Of a stretch of 64,000 nucleotides of DNA, positions 46,697-55,833 are shown piece by piece. The stretch is from Bacteroidales bacterium (lineage in GTDB: Bacteria > Bacteroidota > Bacteroidia > Bacteroidales > Bacteroidaceae): the NCBI GenBank assembly GCA_004552195.1, contig SFPC01000004.1, forward strand, positions 1 to 64,000. The letters run 5' to 3'. Each line of letters begins with the position of its first letter. Within the stretch, counting starts at the first letter, position 1. The translations under genes were made by a program, and so were the position numbers. Below the pieces are notes generated by a model. The model saw only the letters and a program-made list of their open reading frames with translations. It was not told the origin of the DNA and made no database searches.

Positions 46697-47593
46697 ATGA
46701 TGTCCATCCTACGGAAATACCGCGCCTACATCCTTTTAGAAAAAGGGTTGTCGGAGAACACGCGCAAAGCCTACGCCGGCGACGTGGAGAAGCTGCTCGG
46801 CTTCCTGGCCGACGAAGGCATCGACGTGCACAGCTGCACCCTCGACGACCTGCACCGCTTTGCCGCCTCGCTCCACGACATAGGCATATCGGCCGTTTCC
46901 GTAGCCCGCATCCTGTGCGGCGTGCGCTCCTTCTTTACTTTCCTGCTGCAAGACGGCTACATAGAAGCCGACCCCACGGAGTTGTTGGAGTCGCCCAAGA
47001 AACCGGAGCACCTGCCCGCCGTGCTCACGCTTCAGGAGGTGGATGCGCTGGAGGCGGCCATCGACCAAAGCCTGCCCGAGGGAAGGCGCGACCACGCCAT
47101 GATAGAAGTGCTCTACAGCTGCGGACTGCGCGTGAGCGAACTCTGCGGACTGCAACTGAGCGACCTCTTTCTCGACGAAGGTTTTCTGCGCGTAACGGGC
47201 AAGGGAAACAAGCAGCGGCTCGTACCCGTCTCGCCCAAGGCCGTAGGGGAGCTTAGGCGATGGATAGACGAGCGGCGGCTCATCGACATCCGGCCCGGCG
47301 AGGAGGACTATGTGTTCGTGAGCCACCGCCGGGGGCGGCACCTATCGCGCATCACGGTGTTCCACAATCTGCAGGTCTACGCCCGATTGGCGGGCATCGA
47401 AAAAAACATTTCGCCCCACACGTTGCGCCACACCTTTGCCACCCACTTGTTAGAGGGAGGGGCCAACCTGCGCGCCATTCAGACCATGCTCGGCCATGAG
47501 AGCATCGCCACCACGCAGCTCTACACCCACCTGGACCGCTCCTTCCTCCGCGAACAGGTGCTCTGCCATTTGCCACGCAACCACCGGGAGTGA
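46697..47593 (+). CDS. xerD: XerD-type tyrosine recombinase
   Basis: A 298-aa recombinase that, with XerC, resolves chromosome dimers at dif. The N-terminal SAM-like DNA-binding domain spans about residues 1-95. The catalytic set is complete: Arg145 (SCGLRVSEL), a Lys in TGKGNKQRLVP (Lys169 or Lys172), His241 and Arg244 (HTLRHTFATH), His267 (MLGHESI) and Tyr276 (TTQLYTHL). The length and the lack of any mobile-element cargo suit a housekeeping Xer protein rather than a transposon integrase. Confidence 0.93.
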   Translation: MMSILRKYRAYILLEKGLSENTRKAYAGDVEKLLGFLADEGIDVHSCTLDDLHRFAASLHDIGISAVSVARILCGVRSFFTFLLQDGYIEADPTELLESPKKPEHLPAVLTLQEVDALEAAIDQSLPEGRRDHAMIEVLYSCGLRVSELCGLQLSDLFLDEGFLRVTGKGNKQRLVPVSPKAVGELRRWIDERRLIDIRPGEEDYVFVSHRRGRHLSRITVFHNLQVYARLAGIEKNISPHTLRHTFATHLLEGGANLRAIQTMLGHESIATTQLYTHLDRSFLREQVLCHLPRNHRE

Positions 47594-47599
47594 GCCTCG

Positions 47600-47624
47600 C
47601 CGGAACTTTGTACACAAGTTCCGG
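47600..47624 (+). terminator. hairpin after xerD
   Basis: CCGGAACTT (47600-47608) pairs with AAGTTCCGG (47616-47624) over 7 bases. There is no T-tract. It abuts the next B repeat. Confidence 0.5.
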
Positions 47625-47770
47625 AGGGTATGAGGGATGAGGTTATGAGGTTATAAAGTTACTGTTAGAAGTTTTCGCATATCAGAAAAGACGATACTCC
47701 GAGGGTAACTTTATAACCTCATAACCCAGAGAGCGAAGTAACCTTATAACCTCATCCCTCATAACCTCCA
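47625..47770 (-). repeat. family B palindromic repeat, copy 3 (reverse)
   Basis: GGATGAGGTTATGAGGTTAT, AAAGTTACTGTTAG, GGTAACTTTATAACCTCATA, and AGAGCGAAGTAACC match the reverse complement of copy 2. Central bases have diverged most. Confidence 0.72.
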
Positions 47771-47811
47771 AGACAAAATGAAGGGTAACCCCGGATTTTC
47801 CCGAAAAGCCC

Positions 47812-47878
47812 TTTGCCGAAAAAGCCATAAATAAGTAAGTTTGCCACCGTTAACCCAACGTACGACAAACTTACTTAT
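47812..47878 (+). promoter_or_regulatory. promoter with a 13-bp perfect inverted repeat
   Basis: TTTG (47812-47815), a 20-bp spacer and TAAGTTTG (47836-47843) form a good promoter. ATAAGTAAGTTTG (47831-47843) is repeated inverted as CAAACTTACTTAT (47866-47878), 8 bp before the start codon at 47886. The repeat therefore embeds the -7 element and could be an operator. Confidence 0.7.
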
Positions 47879-47885
47879 CTGTTTT

Positions 47886-49937
47886 ATGACACACTCTACA
47901 CTTTCCAAACTGTTCTGCCTGCTGTTTGGGCTACCCTTCTGCCTGAACGCCATGGCCCAGACCGCCTTTCAGCGGCAAGCCATGCAAAAGGCACGTGCCC
48001 AATGGGAAACCCACCAGCTGCGCGCCATGAAACCCGGCCAACCCGTCCGCGTGGCCGAGGATTCGGCTGCGGTCCAAGACCCCAAAACGCTGACCAACCT
48101 GCCGGCGGACTCCGCCATCTTTGTGCAGAACTTCATTGATGCCGAGGCGGGCGACACCATCAGCTACAGCACCATCATCGACACGGACCTGCTGGCCTAC
48201 TTCATGGGCAACACCATCACGAAAATACAAACCGTGGTGCCGGCGGGAGCCGCCTGGGGCGAGCTCTGGGTGGTGGATGCCAATAATCCGATCGACACGC
48301 TCTACAAAGCACCCCTGCCAACAAACTATCCGGGTGATGAAATCGGCGAATATCCTTGCGACGTGAAAATAGACTCATTGCGGATGCTGAACGTGGGATT
48401 TACCGTTTACTTTGACCAAAAGCACGAGCTGCACGCCCACATCGTGCCCTGTAACCGCAACGGCGCGTTCCTCGTGTACGACAGCAAAGTGGGAAAACCC
48501 TATGCACTTGACTATACTTACATGCGCTATTTCATGTACGGCGACCCGCACCTCTGCTATGGCATCTACCTGAACTGCGTCACCATTGGCGAGGCCGGGC
48601 TGAAACCCTACGAAATCAAACTCGACGATGTAACCCACTCCCGTTCCTTCATCGGCGAAGAAGAAGCCACATTCGGTATCGGCATCACCAACTACGGCAC
48701 GGAGGGAATCCCCTCCGCTACGCTGCGCTGCCGACTCGGCGATGCCACGGAGGACCTCGCTTTCAACAAACCGCTGGGCTACCTCTACTATGGCTACATC
48801 GAGTCGTCGCTGCCCACACCCCACGAAGCCGTGCGCGTGCCCCTCACGGTGCAGCTCGTAGAAGTGGGAGGCGAGGACGTTTCGGCCGGCGAGAGCGAAG
48901 CCAGCGGCTCCATCACGAAGGTGGATCCTGCCCTTTCCGTGAACCGTATGGCTGTGATGGAAGAATTTACAGGAGGCTGGTGCGGTTGGTGTCCGCGCGG
49001 TGCCAGAGCTATTGAACTCCTGATGAAGGACTATAGCGACCGCTTCATCCCCATCGCTGTTCATCAAAACGATGCGTTGGAGTCGGAGGATTTCATGTAT
49101 GTGCTGAGACAGTACGGCACGAACGGATTTCCCGGATTTGCCATGAACCGGCTCATTAGCGGCGACCCCTACTACGGCAGCAGCGAATACGGCGGCGGCA
49201 ACATGGGTGTGACGAAGGACATCGACCATATCCGCGAACTACCCTGCGAAGCCACGGTGCAGATTGCCGACTACACGCTGGACAACGACACGAAGGAACT
49301 GCAGATTACCACTTCCACCTCATTCAGCATTGACTGCGCCACGGCTCCCTACCGCCTGACCTACGCGCTGACGGAGGACAGTCTGAAAGTGGCACAGAGC
49401 AACTACTATTCTACCGAATACGGCGGCTCGCTCGACAAAACGCCGGCCGACCTGGCGGACCTCGTGAGCATGCCGGGCAAGTATTGGGCCGTCTGCGACC
49501 ACGTGGCACGCAGCATCACGGAGCCGGAAGGCGTGGAGGGCACCATCAGCGCACCCATCGAAAAGGGGAAGGCGCAGTCGTTCACTTACCGCATGACGCT
49601 GCCCGAGAATATCGTGAAACCGGAGAACGCCACGCTGATTGTCCTGCTGATTGACCAGGGAACGAAGGAAATCCTCAACGCCGCCTCGGCACCCCTGAGT
49701 GCATTGAGCGGCATTGACGCCGTGAAAGCGGAAACAGCAACGCCGAAGGTGGAAGTCGTCGGCGGACAGTTGTGTGTGGAAGCTGCCGATGCCGAAGTCC
49801 GCGTGTACAACGCTGCCGGTGCACAGGTGGCCGTACGCCGCGTGAACGGCAAAGCCGGCTTCTGCCTCGCACCGGGCTGCTACGTGGTACGCACCAGCAA
49901 CGGTACCGGCACGCACACGGCGAAGGTGGCACTGTAA
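47886..49937 (+). CDS. secreted Omp28-like protein with thioredoxin-like CxxC and sorting tail
   Basis: A 683-aa exported protein. The signal peptide reads LSKLFCLLFGLPFCLNAMAQ. Near residue 363 EEFTGGWCGWCPRGARAIEL has a CGWC pair in a thioredoxin-like fold, the signature of Omp28-related proteins, followed by FIPIAVHQNDALESEDFMYV and GFPGFAMNRL. The end, VRVYNAAGAQVAVRRVNGKA with CYVVRTSNG, is a type IX-like sorting tail. The N-terminal 350 residues are beta-rich and of unknown fold. Function is unknown; it is probably surface-exposed or extracellular. Confidence 0.82.
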   Translation: MTHSTLSKLFCLLFGLPFCLNAMAQTAFQRQAMQKARAQWETHQLRAMKPGQPVRVAEDSAAVQDPKTLTNLPADSAIFVQNFIDAEAGDTISYSTIIDTDLLAYFMGNTITKIQTVVPAGAAWGELWVVDANNPIDTLYKAPLPTNYPGDEIGEYPCDVKIDSLRMLNVGFTVYFDQKHELHAHIVPCNRNGAFLVYDSKVGKPYALDYTYMRYFMYGDPHLCYGIYLNCVTIGEAGLKPYEIKLDDVTHSRSFIGEEEATFGIGITNYGTEGIPSATLRCRLGDATEDLAFNKPLGYLYYGYIESSLPTPHEAVRVPLTVQLVEVGGEDVSAGESEASGSITKVDPALSVNRMAVMEEFTGGWCGWCPRGARAIELLMKDYSDRFIPIAVHQNDALESEDFMYVLRQYGTNGFPGFAMNRLISGDPYYGSSEYGGGNMGVTKDIDHIRELPCEATVQIADYTLDNDTKELQITTSTSFSIDCATAPYRLTYALTEDSLKVAQSNYYSTEYGGSLDKTPADLADLVSMPGKYWAVCDHVARSITEPEGVEGTISAPIEKGKAQSFTYRMTLPENIVKPENATLIVLLIDQGTKEILNAASAPLSALSGIDAVKAETATPKVEVVGGQLCVEAADAEVRVYNAAGAQVAVRRVNGKAGFCLAPGCYVVRTSNGTGTHTAKVAL

Positions 49938-49983
49938 AGTATGCCTAACTAAAAAAAAGCCGGTAACGGTGTTTTCTGTCGGC

Positions 49984-50041
49984 GAAATCTGCGATGAAAA
50001 GGAGCATTTTTTCAAAAAAATCCGTTTTCATCGCAGATTTC
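49984..50041 (+). terminator. 17-bp perfect stem after the Omp28-like gene
   Basis: GAAATCTGCGATGAAAA (49984-50000) pairs perfectly with TTTTCATCGCAGATTTC (50025-50041) over a 24-base loop that holds runs of T and A. Confidence 0.75.
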
Positions 50042-50108
50042 TTGTACAATTCCCCGAAACGACTTCCCGCATGAAACTTCCGGAAACAAAACTTTCATAT
50101 CCAAACCA

Positions 50109-50203
50109 CCTGATAATCATAAAGGAAACGGGCTTTCGATGAAAGATTGAATGATTTTGTAAAAGGTAAAATACCGTATATATATGCGCACGCGCAAGCG
50201 AGC
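50109..50203 (+). repeat. diverged right-hand part of a family A element
   Basis: CCTGATAATCATAAAGG, GAAAGATTGAATGATTTTGT, AAAAGGTAAAATA and CGTATATATATGCGCACGCG parallel the right end of the other A copies in order and spacing. No left end is evident. The rest of the 49938-50595 gap has the terminator, this remnant and the next promoter. Confidence 0.5.
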
Positions 50204-50440
50204 CGGCAAACAGAAGGACTGCACAAAAGAACGCTGAAAAAAAGTTGCAAAAACATATTTTCACAAGCCTTTAAACTCTTCTCCGACATGCCAAAGGCTA
50301 TGGAAAAATCCCAACTCCCGACAAGCTGACATTTTACCGCCAACACCACACAAATCTTTCTCGTTTGCGTATTTTTATCACTTCGACATATCAAAACGGA
50401 AGGTAAATTTGAGTTTTATTTAATATTTTTCTTCTTTTTC

Positions 50441-50471
50441 TTGGTAATCTATCACACACTGATTATTTTTG
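50441..50471 (+). promoter_or_regulatory. promoter of the duplicated-domain protein
   Basis: TTGG (50441-50444), a 19-bp spacer and TATTTTTG (50464-50471). The leader is about 115 bases. Confidence 0.65.
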
Positions 50472-50595
50472 CGCACGAAAGAAATCCTGAAAAACGCCCT
50501 GCCAGACTCGCATGTTGTCTGTCGGGGCGTACCATTTCTTTTTCCGTTCGACCCTATTTTTTCGCTTTACTCATTTAGTTTATATTTACAACCTT

Positions 50596-52203
50596 ATGAA
50601 GCTATTCAGAAGTTTCACCTTGCTGTTCCTGTGCTCATTGTGTCAATGGGCAACGGCACAGCCTCAACGCCGGGCTGAAGCAAACGCCAAGTTCTTCCAG
50701 GCTACGGCTCACCAAAGCCGCGCTGCCCAACAGGTGGACGAAGCGGGACAATGGACCTCACTCGGAACCGGCCGTATGCGCGACGACTTCTTTACCACGC
50801 TCTACGTGGTGGAGTGTTTGGAATTTGACGTGGAAATAGAAGAGAGCGTGGAGAAACCCGGCCTGTACCGCGTGGTGACTCCTTACCGCAACTATCCTTG
50901 CGCCTCGACCAAGCCGCTGGACGAAGACACCTACATGCTGGTAGATGCCACCGACCCCGACCACGTGTTCCTGCACCGTTACAAAACGGGCTTCGACTTT
51001 GAAACCGAGGCGGAAAACGAATCCCTGTTTATCATTGAGATTTACTCCATCGCCGGCTACAAATATGACCACGAGGGCAACCTCGACGGCGCGATAGACG
51101 AAGGAGCCTGCGGCACGCTGCGCAACGGCTGCATCACCTTCCCCGTCGGCTCGCTGTTAGTGAAGTACGCCTCTTCGCCGGACGAGCAATGGCGTTTTGC
51201 CAACTACAACAACGGCTTCCGCCTCAAACTGCCGGGAGCTCCTGACCTCGACGTGTCCATCAGCGTGCTCGACCTCATCAAGGGCACCGACAAGGACCAG
51301 CTCTCCGTCCACTTCAACGTGGGCAGCGGCTGCGAGAAGGTGCGCGTGGCCATGTTCCAGGGCGAAGCCAGCAACGACTCGCTGGCCGCCATGCACGCCG
51401 GCACCTGCGCCTACCAGGACATCACTTCCTCGCAGGAGGTGCTCTTCGACTACTCCGCCGACGGCATCTACACCATCATCGCCGTGCCTTACTACAACGG
51501 CGAACCGCAGCAGCCGGCCCATACCACGCAGGAACTGAAGTTCTACAACGTGGGTTGGAACTCACTGGGACAGGCTCTCTATACAGAGGCTTTCATCGCT
51601 GACAGCGAAGTGCCCATTTCCGGCATCACGAGCTGCACCTACTCCGTCGACGTGGAGGAAAGCACGGAACGCCCGGGCTACTTCCGCCTGGTGGACCCCT
51701 ACGGCGACAACTATCCCTACTCCAACTCGCTCAGCTACGACAACACGCGCCATTACTACATGGAGATTGACGCCACCGACCCGGCTTGCGTTTCCATCAA
51801 GCAGATGGAGGACGGCTGCGGCTACGACATGGGCTACGGCAAGATGGTGCTCTGGTCAAAGGCCGACCGTGCGCTGGAGCAAGGCAAGACGAAGGAGGAG
51901 GTGAAGGAGTTGGGCTACTTCGGTACGCTGGAAGGCAACGTCATCACCTTCCCGAAGGACATGCTCCTCATAAACTTCCCCGACGTGCTCGCCACCTGGT
52001 ACTGGGCCAACAACAAATCGAAGTTCAGACTCGAACTGCCGGAAGGTGCCTACACGGGCATCCACAGCGCGGACAGCGCACAGGCCGCCGGCGAGCCGGT
52101 TTACTACAACCTGCAAGGTTGCCAAGTGGCCAAGAGCCAGCTCACACCGGGCGTTTACGTGAAACGCCAAGGCAAGAGCGCACAGAAAATCATCGTGAAA
52201 TAA
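50596..52203 (+). CDS. secreted protein with an internal duplication and sorting tail
   Basis: A 535-aa exported protein I do not recognise. A signal peptide (KLFRSFTLLFLCSLCQWATA) follows the chosen start; an upstream ATG at 50512 would place 28 unrelated residues before it. Two related halves are visible, about residues 55-215 and 322-488: both have SLG, VEES or IEES with EKPG or ERPG, R-V-PY-NYP, VDATDP or IDATDP, GTL followed by ITFP, and W-AN followed by RLKLPGA or RLELPEGA. The end, VYYNLQGCQVAKSQLTPGVY and a basic tail, resembles a sorting signal. Function is unknown. Confidence 0.75.
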   Translation: MKLFRSFTLLFLCSLCQWATAQPQRRAEANAKFFQATAHQSRAAQQVDEAGQWTSLGTGRMRDDFFTTLYVVECLEFDVEIEESVEKPGLYRVVTPYRNYPCASTKPLDEDTYMLVDATDPDHVFLHRYKTGFDFETEAENESLFIIEIYSIAGYKYDHEGNLDGAIDEGACGTLRNGCITFPVGSLLVKYASSPDEQWRFANYNNGFRLKLPGAPDLDVSISVLDLIKGTDKDQLSVHFNVGSGCEKVRVAMFQGEASNDSLAAMHAGTCAYQDITSSQEVLFDYSADGIYTIIAVPYYNGEPQQPAHTTQELKFYNVGWNSLGQALYTEAFIADSEVPISGITSCTYSVDVEESTERPGYFRLVDPYGDNYPYSNSLSYDNTRHYYMEIDATDPACVSIKQMEDGCGYDMGYGKMVLWSKADRALEQGKTKEEVKELGYFGTLEGNVITFPKDMLLINFPDVLATWYWANNKSKFRLELPEGAYTGIHSADSAQAAGEPVYYNLQGCQVAKSQLTPGVYVKRQGKSAQKIIVK

Positions 52204-52222
52204 CCTATATTTTATTAATCCC

Positions 52223-52255
52223 ACCGTCCCGGCAACGGGACGGTATAAATTTTTT
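52223..52255 (+). terminator. GC-rich hairpin just before the next gene
   Basis: ACCGTCCC (52223-52230) pairs perfectly with GGGACGGT (52237-52244) over GGCAAC, then ATAAATTTTTTC. It ends 7 bp before the ATG at 52262. Confidence 0.75.
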
Positions 52256-52261
52256 CAGCTT

Positions 52262-55200
52262 ATGAGAAAAGTAACTTTACTGCTGAACAGCCTGCTGTTG
52301 ATGTTGGCTACAGTGGGAAGTACGGAAGCTGTGGCACAGAAAGGTGTCAACCGCCTGCCGGCTCCACTGACTAAAGTTGCAGCTCCCGGCGCTCAGAAGA
52401 AAGCTCCTGCAAGAGTGATCGACGTGAACGCAGAAAAAGCATTGGGAGTAAAGATGTATGCCTCGACGCAGACAGACTATCAAAACGACCCCGGTCTCAT
52501 CCGTTTCTATTCGGGCAACACCTATGAGACCGAGAAGGTGGCCATCATGGCCGACCGCGACTTTGACCCCACCCGCCGCGTAACGATGTTCGGCGGTACG
52601 CTCTACACCGATCCCGATACGCATGAAACCGCCTACGTCGGCTTCCAGGGTATCACCTATGACATGGGTATTGGCTCTTGGCCGCACAACTTCATGAAGT
52701 TCAACCCTGAAACCGGCGAACGTACCATCATCAGCGAAGAAATCAAAGAACTGAAAGGCGACTGGATGCTCGTGGAGGGTATGTGCCAGAACCCTGTCAC
52801 CAAAGAGTTGTGGGCTATCTGCCAAGACTCTCTTGACCTGGTTTCCCGCATCGGTACGATTGACCCCGAAAGCGGCGAATTGCTTGATAACACGAAACTG
52901 AATTACTACTATCCCGCCTTTGCCATTGATGCCAAGGGACAGTTCTGGGCCATCCGCTGCGACCTGCAGCCCAGCACGGAACAGGAAGGCTCCTTCACTG
53001 TAGAAGGCTCTTACCTCACCCGTCTGGACCCCGAACACGGCTTTGCTGAAATCGACCCGAAGGAAATCACCCTGGGTTCTTGGGACGGCAGCGCCAATCC
53101 CTTCAAGATTTGGTACAACAACACCATCGCATTCGACTACAGCACGGGTGAACTCTACGGTCTCCTCTGCCAGTACAACGAATGGGGATACCCCTCACAG
53201 TATCTGTACTACATCGATACTGCAACGGGTAACCTGTCGCACCCCATGAACAAGGAAGACCGCACCGCCGGCAGCGGTTGCTACGACATGTCTTGGGGCT
53301 TGGCCATTCCTTCCTACTTTGCCGAAGCTCCCGAAGCTCCTGCACGCGTAGAAAACCTCTCGAACTCTTTCTCTGAGGACGGCTCACAGGTAATCCTGAC
53401 CTGGACGAACCCCATCCTGAGCTGGGGCGGCGACACGTTGACCAAGATTGACGCCATCAACATCTACCGCAACGACCTCGACAGTGAACCTATCGCTGTG
53501 CTGACCGACGGACTTGCTCCCGGTGCCGAAGCCAGCTGGACTGACGAAGCTCCCGTTGACGGCATCAGCACTTACTACGTACTGGCTTGCGTGGATGAGC
53601 AGAAAGGTATTCCCAACAGCTGGAGTGTTTACGCCGGCGAAGATACGCCCGCCGAAGTGCAGAACATCCAGATCAGCCGCGACGGCAGCAAAATCAACCT
53701 TTCGTGGGAAGCTCCCACTCAGGGACAGCACATGGGTGCCTACGATGCCGCTACGCTTACTTACAGCGTACAGCGTTTGCCCGACTCTGTGATGGTGGCA
53801 GAAAACATCGTGGAAACCGCTTTGGTTGACAAGAACCTGCCCGCACTGCTGAACTATTCCTACGTCATCACGCCTTCTACCAATAAGGGTGCCGGTGAAC
53901 CCGCCGAATCGAATTCCGTCATGGCCGGCCCCGCTTACGAGGTGCCTTACACCACTGAATTTGCCGACTATGCCGAAGCCGATTCCTGGACCATCGTGGA
54001 CAACAACGCCGACTGGACGATGTTCTACTACAGCAACTGGGATCCCAACTGCACCGGTTTGGCATTCAATACCAACAGCTACGGCAACAGCGATGACTAT
54101 GCCATCTCTCCCTCTGTAAAGCTGCAGGCCGGCCACACCTATAAGGTGGAGTACGACATCTACTTTGCTTATGCTGACTCGGAAGACCAGCCCACGAAGC
54201 ACGACTTCGACATCACCGTGGGTGAAGGCACCACTGCCGAGGCTCAGGCCACCGTATTGAAGGAAGTTCGCCAGTTCGGCAACGACCAGATGTACAGCCG
54301 CCACAAGTTCGACGCCCAGTTCACTCCCGAGGCTGACGGCGAATACAACTTCGGACTCCACTGGCTCACCGCCAATATTTATGACAACCTGACCCTCTGC
54401 GGTGCCAGCATCAAGGAAGTGGTTGACAAAGACATGGCCGTCAAGAGCGTGAAGGGTGCTACCAACCCGAGCAACAACATACCCGCTGACTACAAAGTGA
54501 CCGTTGCCAACGAAGGCCGCCTCGAAGCATCCAACTATGTAGTGAAGATGGTTCGCATTGATGGCGAGAACCAGGTGGTACTGGGTCAGACCGAAGTGGC
54601 CGACGTGCTCGCTGCCGGTGCTGACACCGTCATCGTCGTAACCGCTCTGCCTGACATGGAAGGTGAAACGCAGTATGCCGCCGTTGTGGAACTCGAAGGC
54701 GACGAATTGGCAAGCAACAACATGTCTGCTCCGTTCGACGTGACCGTTTCGCCCGAAGGCACCGTGCCTTTCAACGCTGAAGCCAACACGAACGAGAACA
54801 TGTCTGATGTGACCGAAATGCCCTTCTACTTCTGGAAGGATTACAGCACCGTACAGTCTATCTACTATCCCTCCGACTTCCAGGAACCGCTCTCCGGCAC
54901 AGCTACCATCAGCCGTCTGGCCTTCGAGTACAGAGACAATGATGGTGGAGTAGTTACCGACGTTCCCGTGAAGATTTATCTCGGTACCACCGACATCGAA
55001 GCTTATGAAGCTGAAGCCAACAGCTGGGGTTCAAAAGTACCTCTCGATCAATGGATTCCTCTGACTGACCAAGTGCTCGTTTATGAAGGTACCTTCTCCA
55101 CGAAGCTCGGCTCCAACCTCTTGATTTTCGACTTTACCAAACCGTTTGAATACGACGTAACGAAGAACCTCGTAGTTACCGTTCAGGAAGAAAGCATCCA

Positions 55201-55612
55201 GGAGAACAAGTGGCCGGTAATCTTCAAGACTTACGCATTTGACAGCTACTCCGAAATCTACCGCTCACTGCGCTACGGCAGCAACAGCCAGCAGTTCGAC
55301 TTTGAAAGTGCCGACATGCTCGTAGGTGCTTGCAACGCCCGTCAAGGACTTCCCGTTCTGCACCTCGCTCTGACCGTTGACACCGGTATCAAGAACGTAA
55401 CCGCTGGCGAAAACGCCGCAGCTTACGATGCAACTACCGGCAGCATCAACTTCAACGGCTTCAAGGCCGCTAAGGTTACGGTTTACAACGTAGCCGGTCA
55501 GACCGTGGCTCAGGGCAACAACAGCAAGCTGAACCTGAACAGCGGTGCTTACGTAGTGAAGGCTGTGGCCAACGATGGCAAAGTCTACACTTCGAAGCTG
55601 CAGGTGAAGTAA
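52262..55612 (+). CDS. large secreted fibronectin-III/adhesin-like protein with sorting tail
   Basis: A 1116-aa exported protein starting with a signal peptide (KVTLLLNSLLLMLATVGSTE). The first 360 residues look like a beta-propeller-type region (YVGFQGITYDMGIGSWPHNF, NPVTKELWAICQDSLDLVSR). Two fibronectin type III-like modules follow (about 365-560), then a cleaved-adhesin/choice-of-anchor-type jelly roll (about 560-725, FADYAEADSWTIVDNNADWT) and a CARDB-like region (VTVANEGRLEASNYVVKMVR). The end, KVTVYNVAGQTVAQGNNSKL with AYVVKAVAN, is a typical type IX sorting tail. Codon use (GCT, GGT, GTA) suggests strong expression. Function is unknown. Confidence 0.8.
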   Translation: MRKVTLLLNSLLLMLATVGSTEAVAQKGVNRLPAPLTKVAAPGAQKKAPARVIDVNAEKALGVKMYASTQTDYQNDPGLIRFYSGNTYETEKVAIMADRDFDPTRRVTMFGGTLYTDPDTHETAYVGFQGITYDMGIGSWPHNFMKFNPETGERTIISEEIKELKGDWMLVEGMCQNPVTKELWAICQDSLDLVSRIGTIDPESGELLDNTKLNYYYPAFAIDAKGQFWAIRCDLQPSTEQEGSFTVEGSYLTRLDPEHGFAEIDPKEITLGSWDGSANPFKIWYNNTIAFDYSTGELYGLLCQYNEWGYPSQYLYYIDTATGNLSHPMNKEDRTAGSGCYDMSWGLAIPSYFAEAPEAPARVENLSNSFSEDGSQVILTWTNPILSWGGDTLTKIDAINIYRNDLDSEPIAVLTDGLAPGAEASWTDEAPVDGISTYYVLACVDEQKGIPNSWSVYAGEDTPAEVQNIQISRDGSKINLSWEAPTQGQHMGAYDAATLTYSVQRLPDSVMVAENIVETALVDKNLPALLNYSYVITPSTNKGAGEPAESNSVMAGPAYEVPYTTEFADYAEADSWTIVDNNADWTMFYYSNWDPNCTGLAFNTNSYGNSDDYAISPSVKLQAGHTYKVEYDIYFAYADSEDQPTKHDFDITVGEGTTAEAQATVLKEVRQFGNDQMYSRHKFDAQFTPEADGEYNFGLHWLTANIYDNLTLCGASIKEVVDKDMAVKSVKGATNPSNNIPADYKVTVANEGRLEASNYVVKMVRIDGENQVVLGQTEVADVLAAGADTVIVVTALPDMEGETQYAAVVELEGDELASNNMSAPFDVTVSPEGTVPFNAEANTNENMSDVTEMPFYFWKDYSTVQSIYYPSDFQEPLSGTATISRLAFEYRDNDGGVVTDVPVKIYLGTTDIEAYEAEANSWGSKVPLDQWIPLTDQVLVYEGTFSTKLGSNLLIFDFTKPFEYDVTKNLVVTVQEESIQENKWPVIFKTYAFDSYSEIYRSLRYGSNSQQFDFESADMLVGACNARQGLPVLHLALTVDTGIKNVTAGENAAAYDATTGSINFNGFKAAKVTVYNVAGQTVAQGNNSKLNLNSGAYVVKAVANDGKVYTSKLQVK

Positions 55613-55640
55613 TTTCTCCGGATAACAGCTGACTTTATGT

Positions 55641-55797
55641 TTCGGAGGTTATGAGATAGTTCGGAGGTTATGAGCCTTTAGGTTATGAGGTTATAATATT
55701 ACTATTTGAGCGATTGATGTTCAAGCGTTACAACAGTAACTTTATAACCTTATAACCTCATAAACTCATAACCTCCGAAATAACTCATAACCTCCGA
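55641..55797. repeat. family B palindromic repeat, copy 4 (long arms)
   Basis: The left arm has TTCGGAGGTTATGA twice, then GGTTATGAGGTTATAA and TATTACT; the right arm mirrors it with AGTAACTTTATAACC, TTATAACCTCATAA and CATAACCTCCGA twice. It could form a stem of about 60 bp. It fills the gap between two secreted-protein genes. Confidence 0.82.
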
Positions 55798-55833
55798 TAC
55801 TTTAATAGCAACAACCTAACACATCTAAAAAAC

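Noticed and set aside
46697..47593. Tyrosine recombinase as an integrase of a mobile element
   Set aside because: Length and motifs suit housekeeping XerD, and there are no attachment sites, excision or cargo genes beside it.
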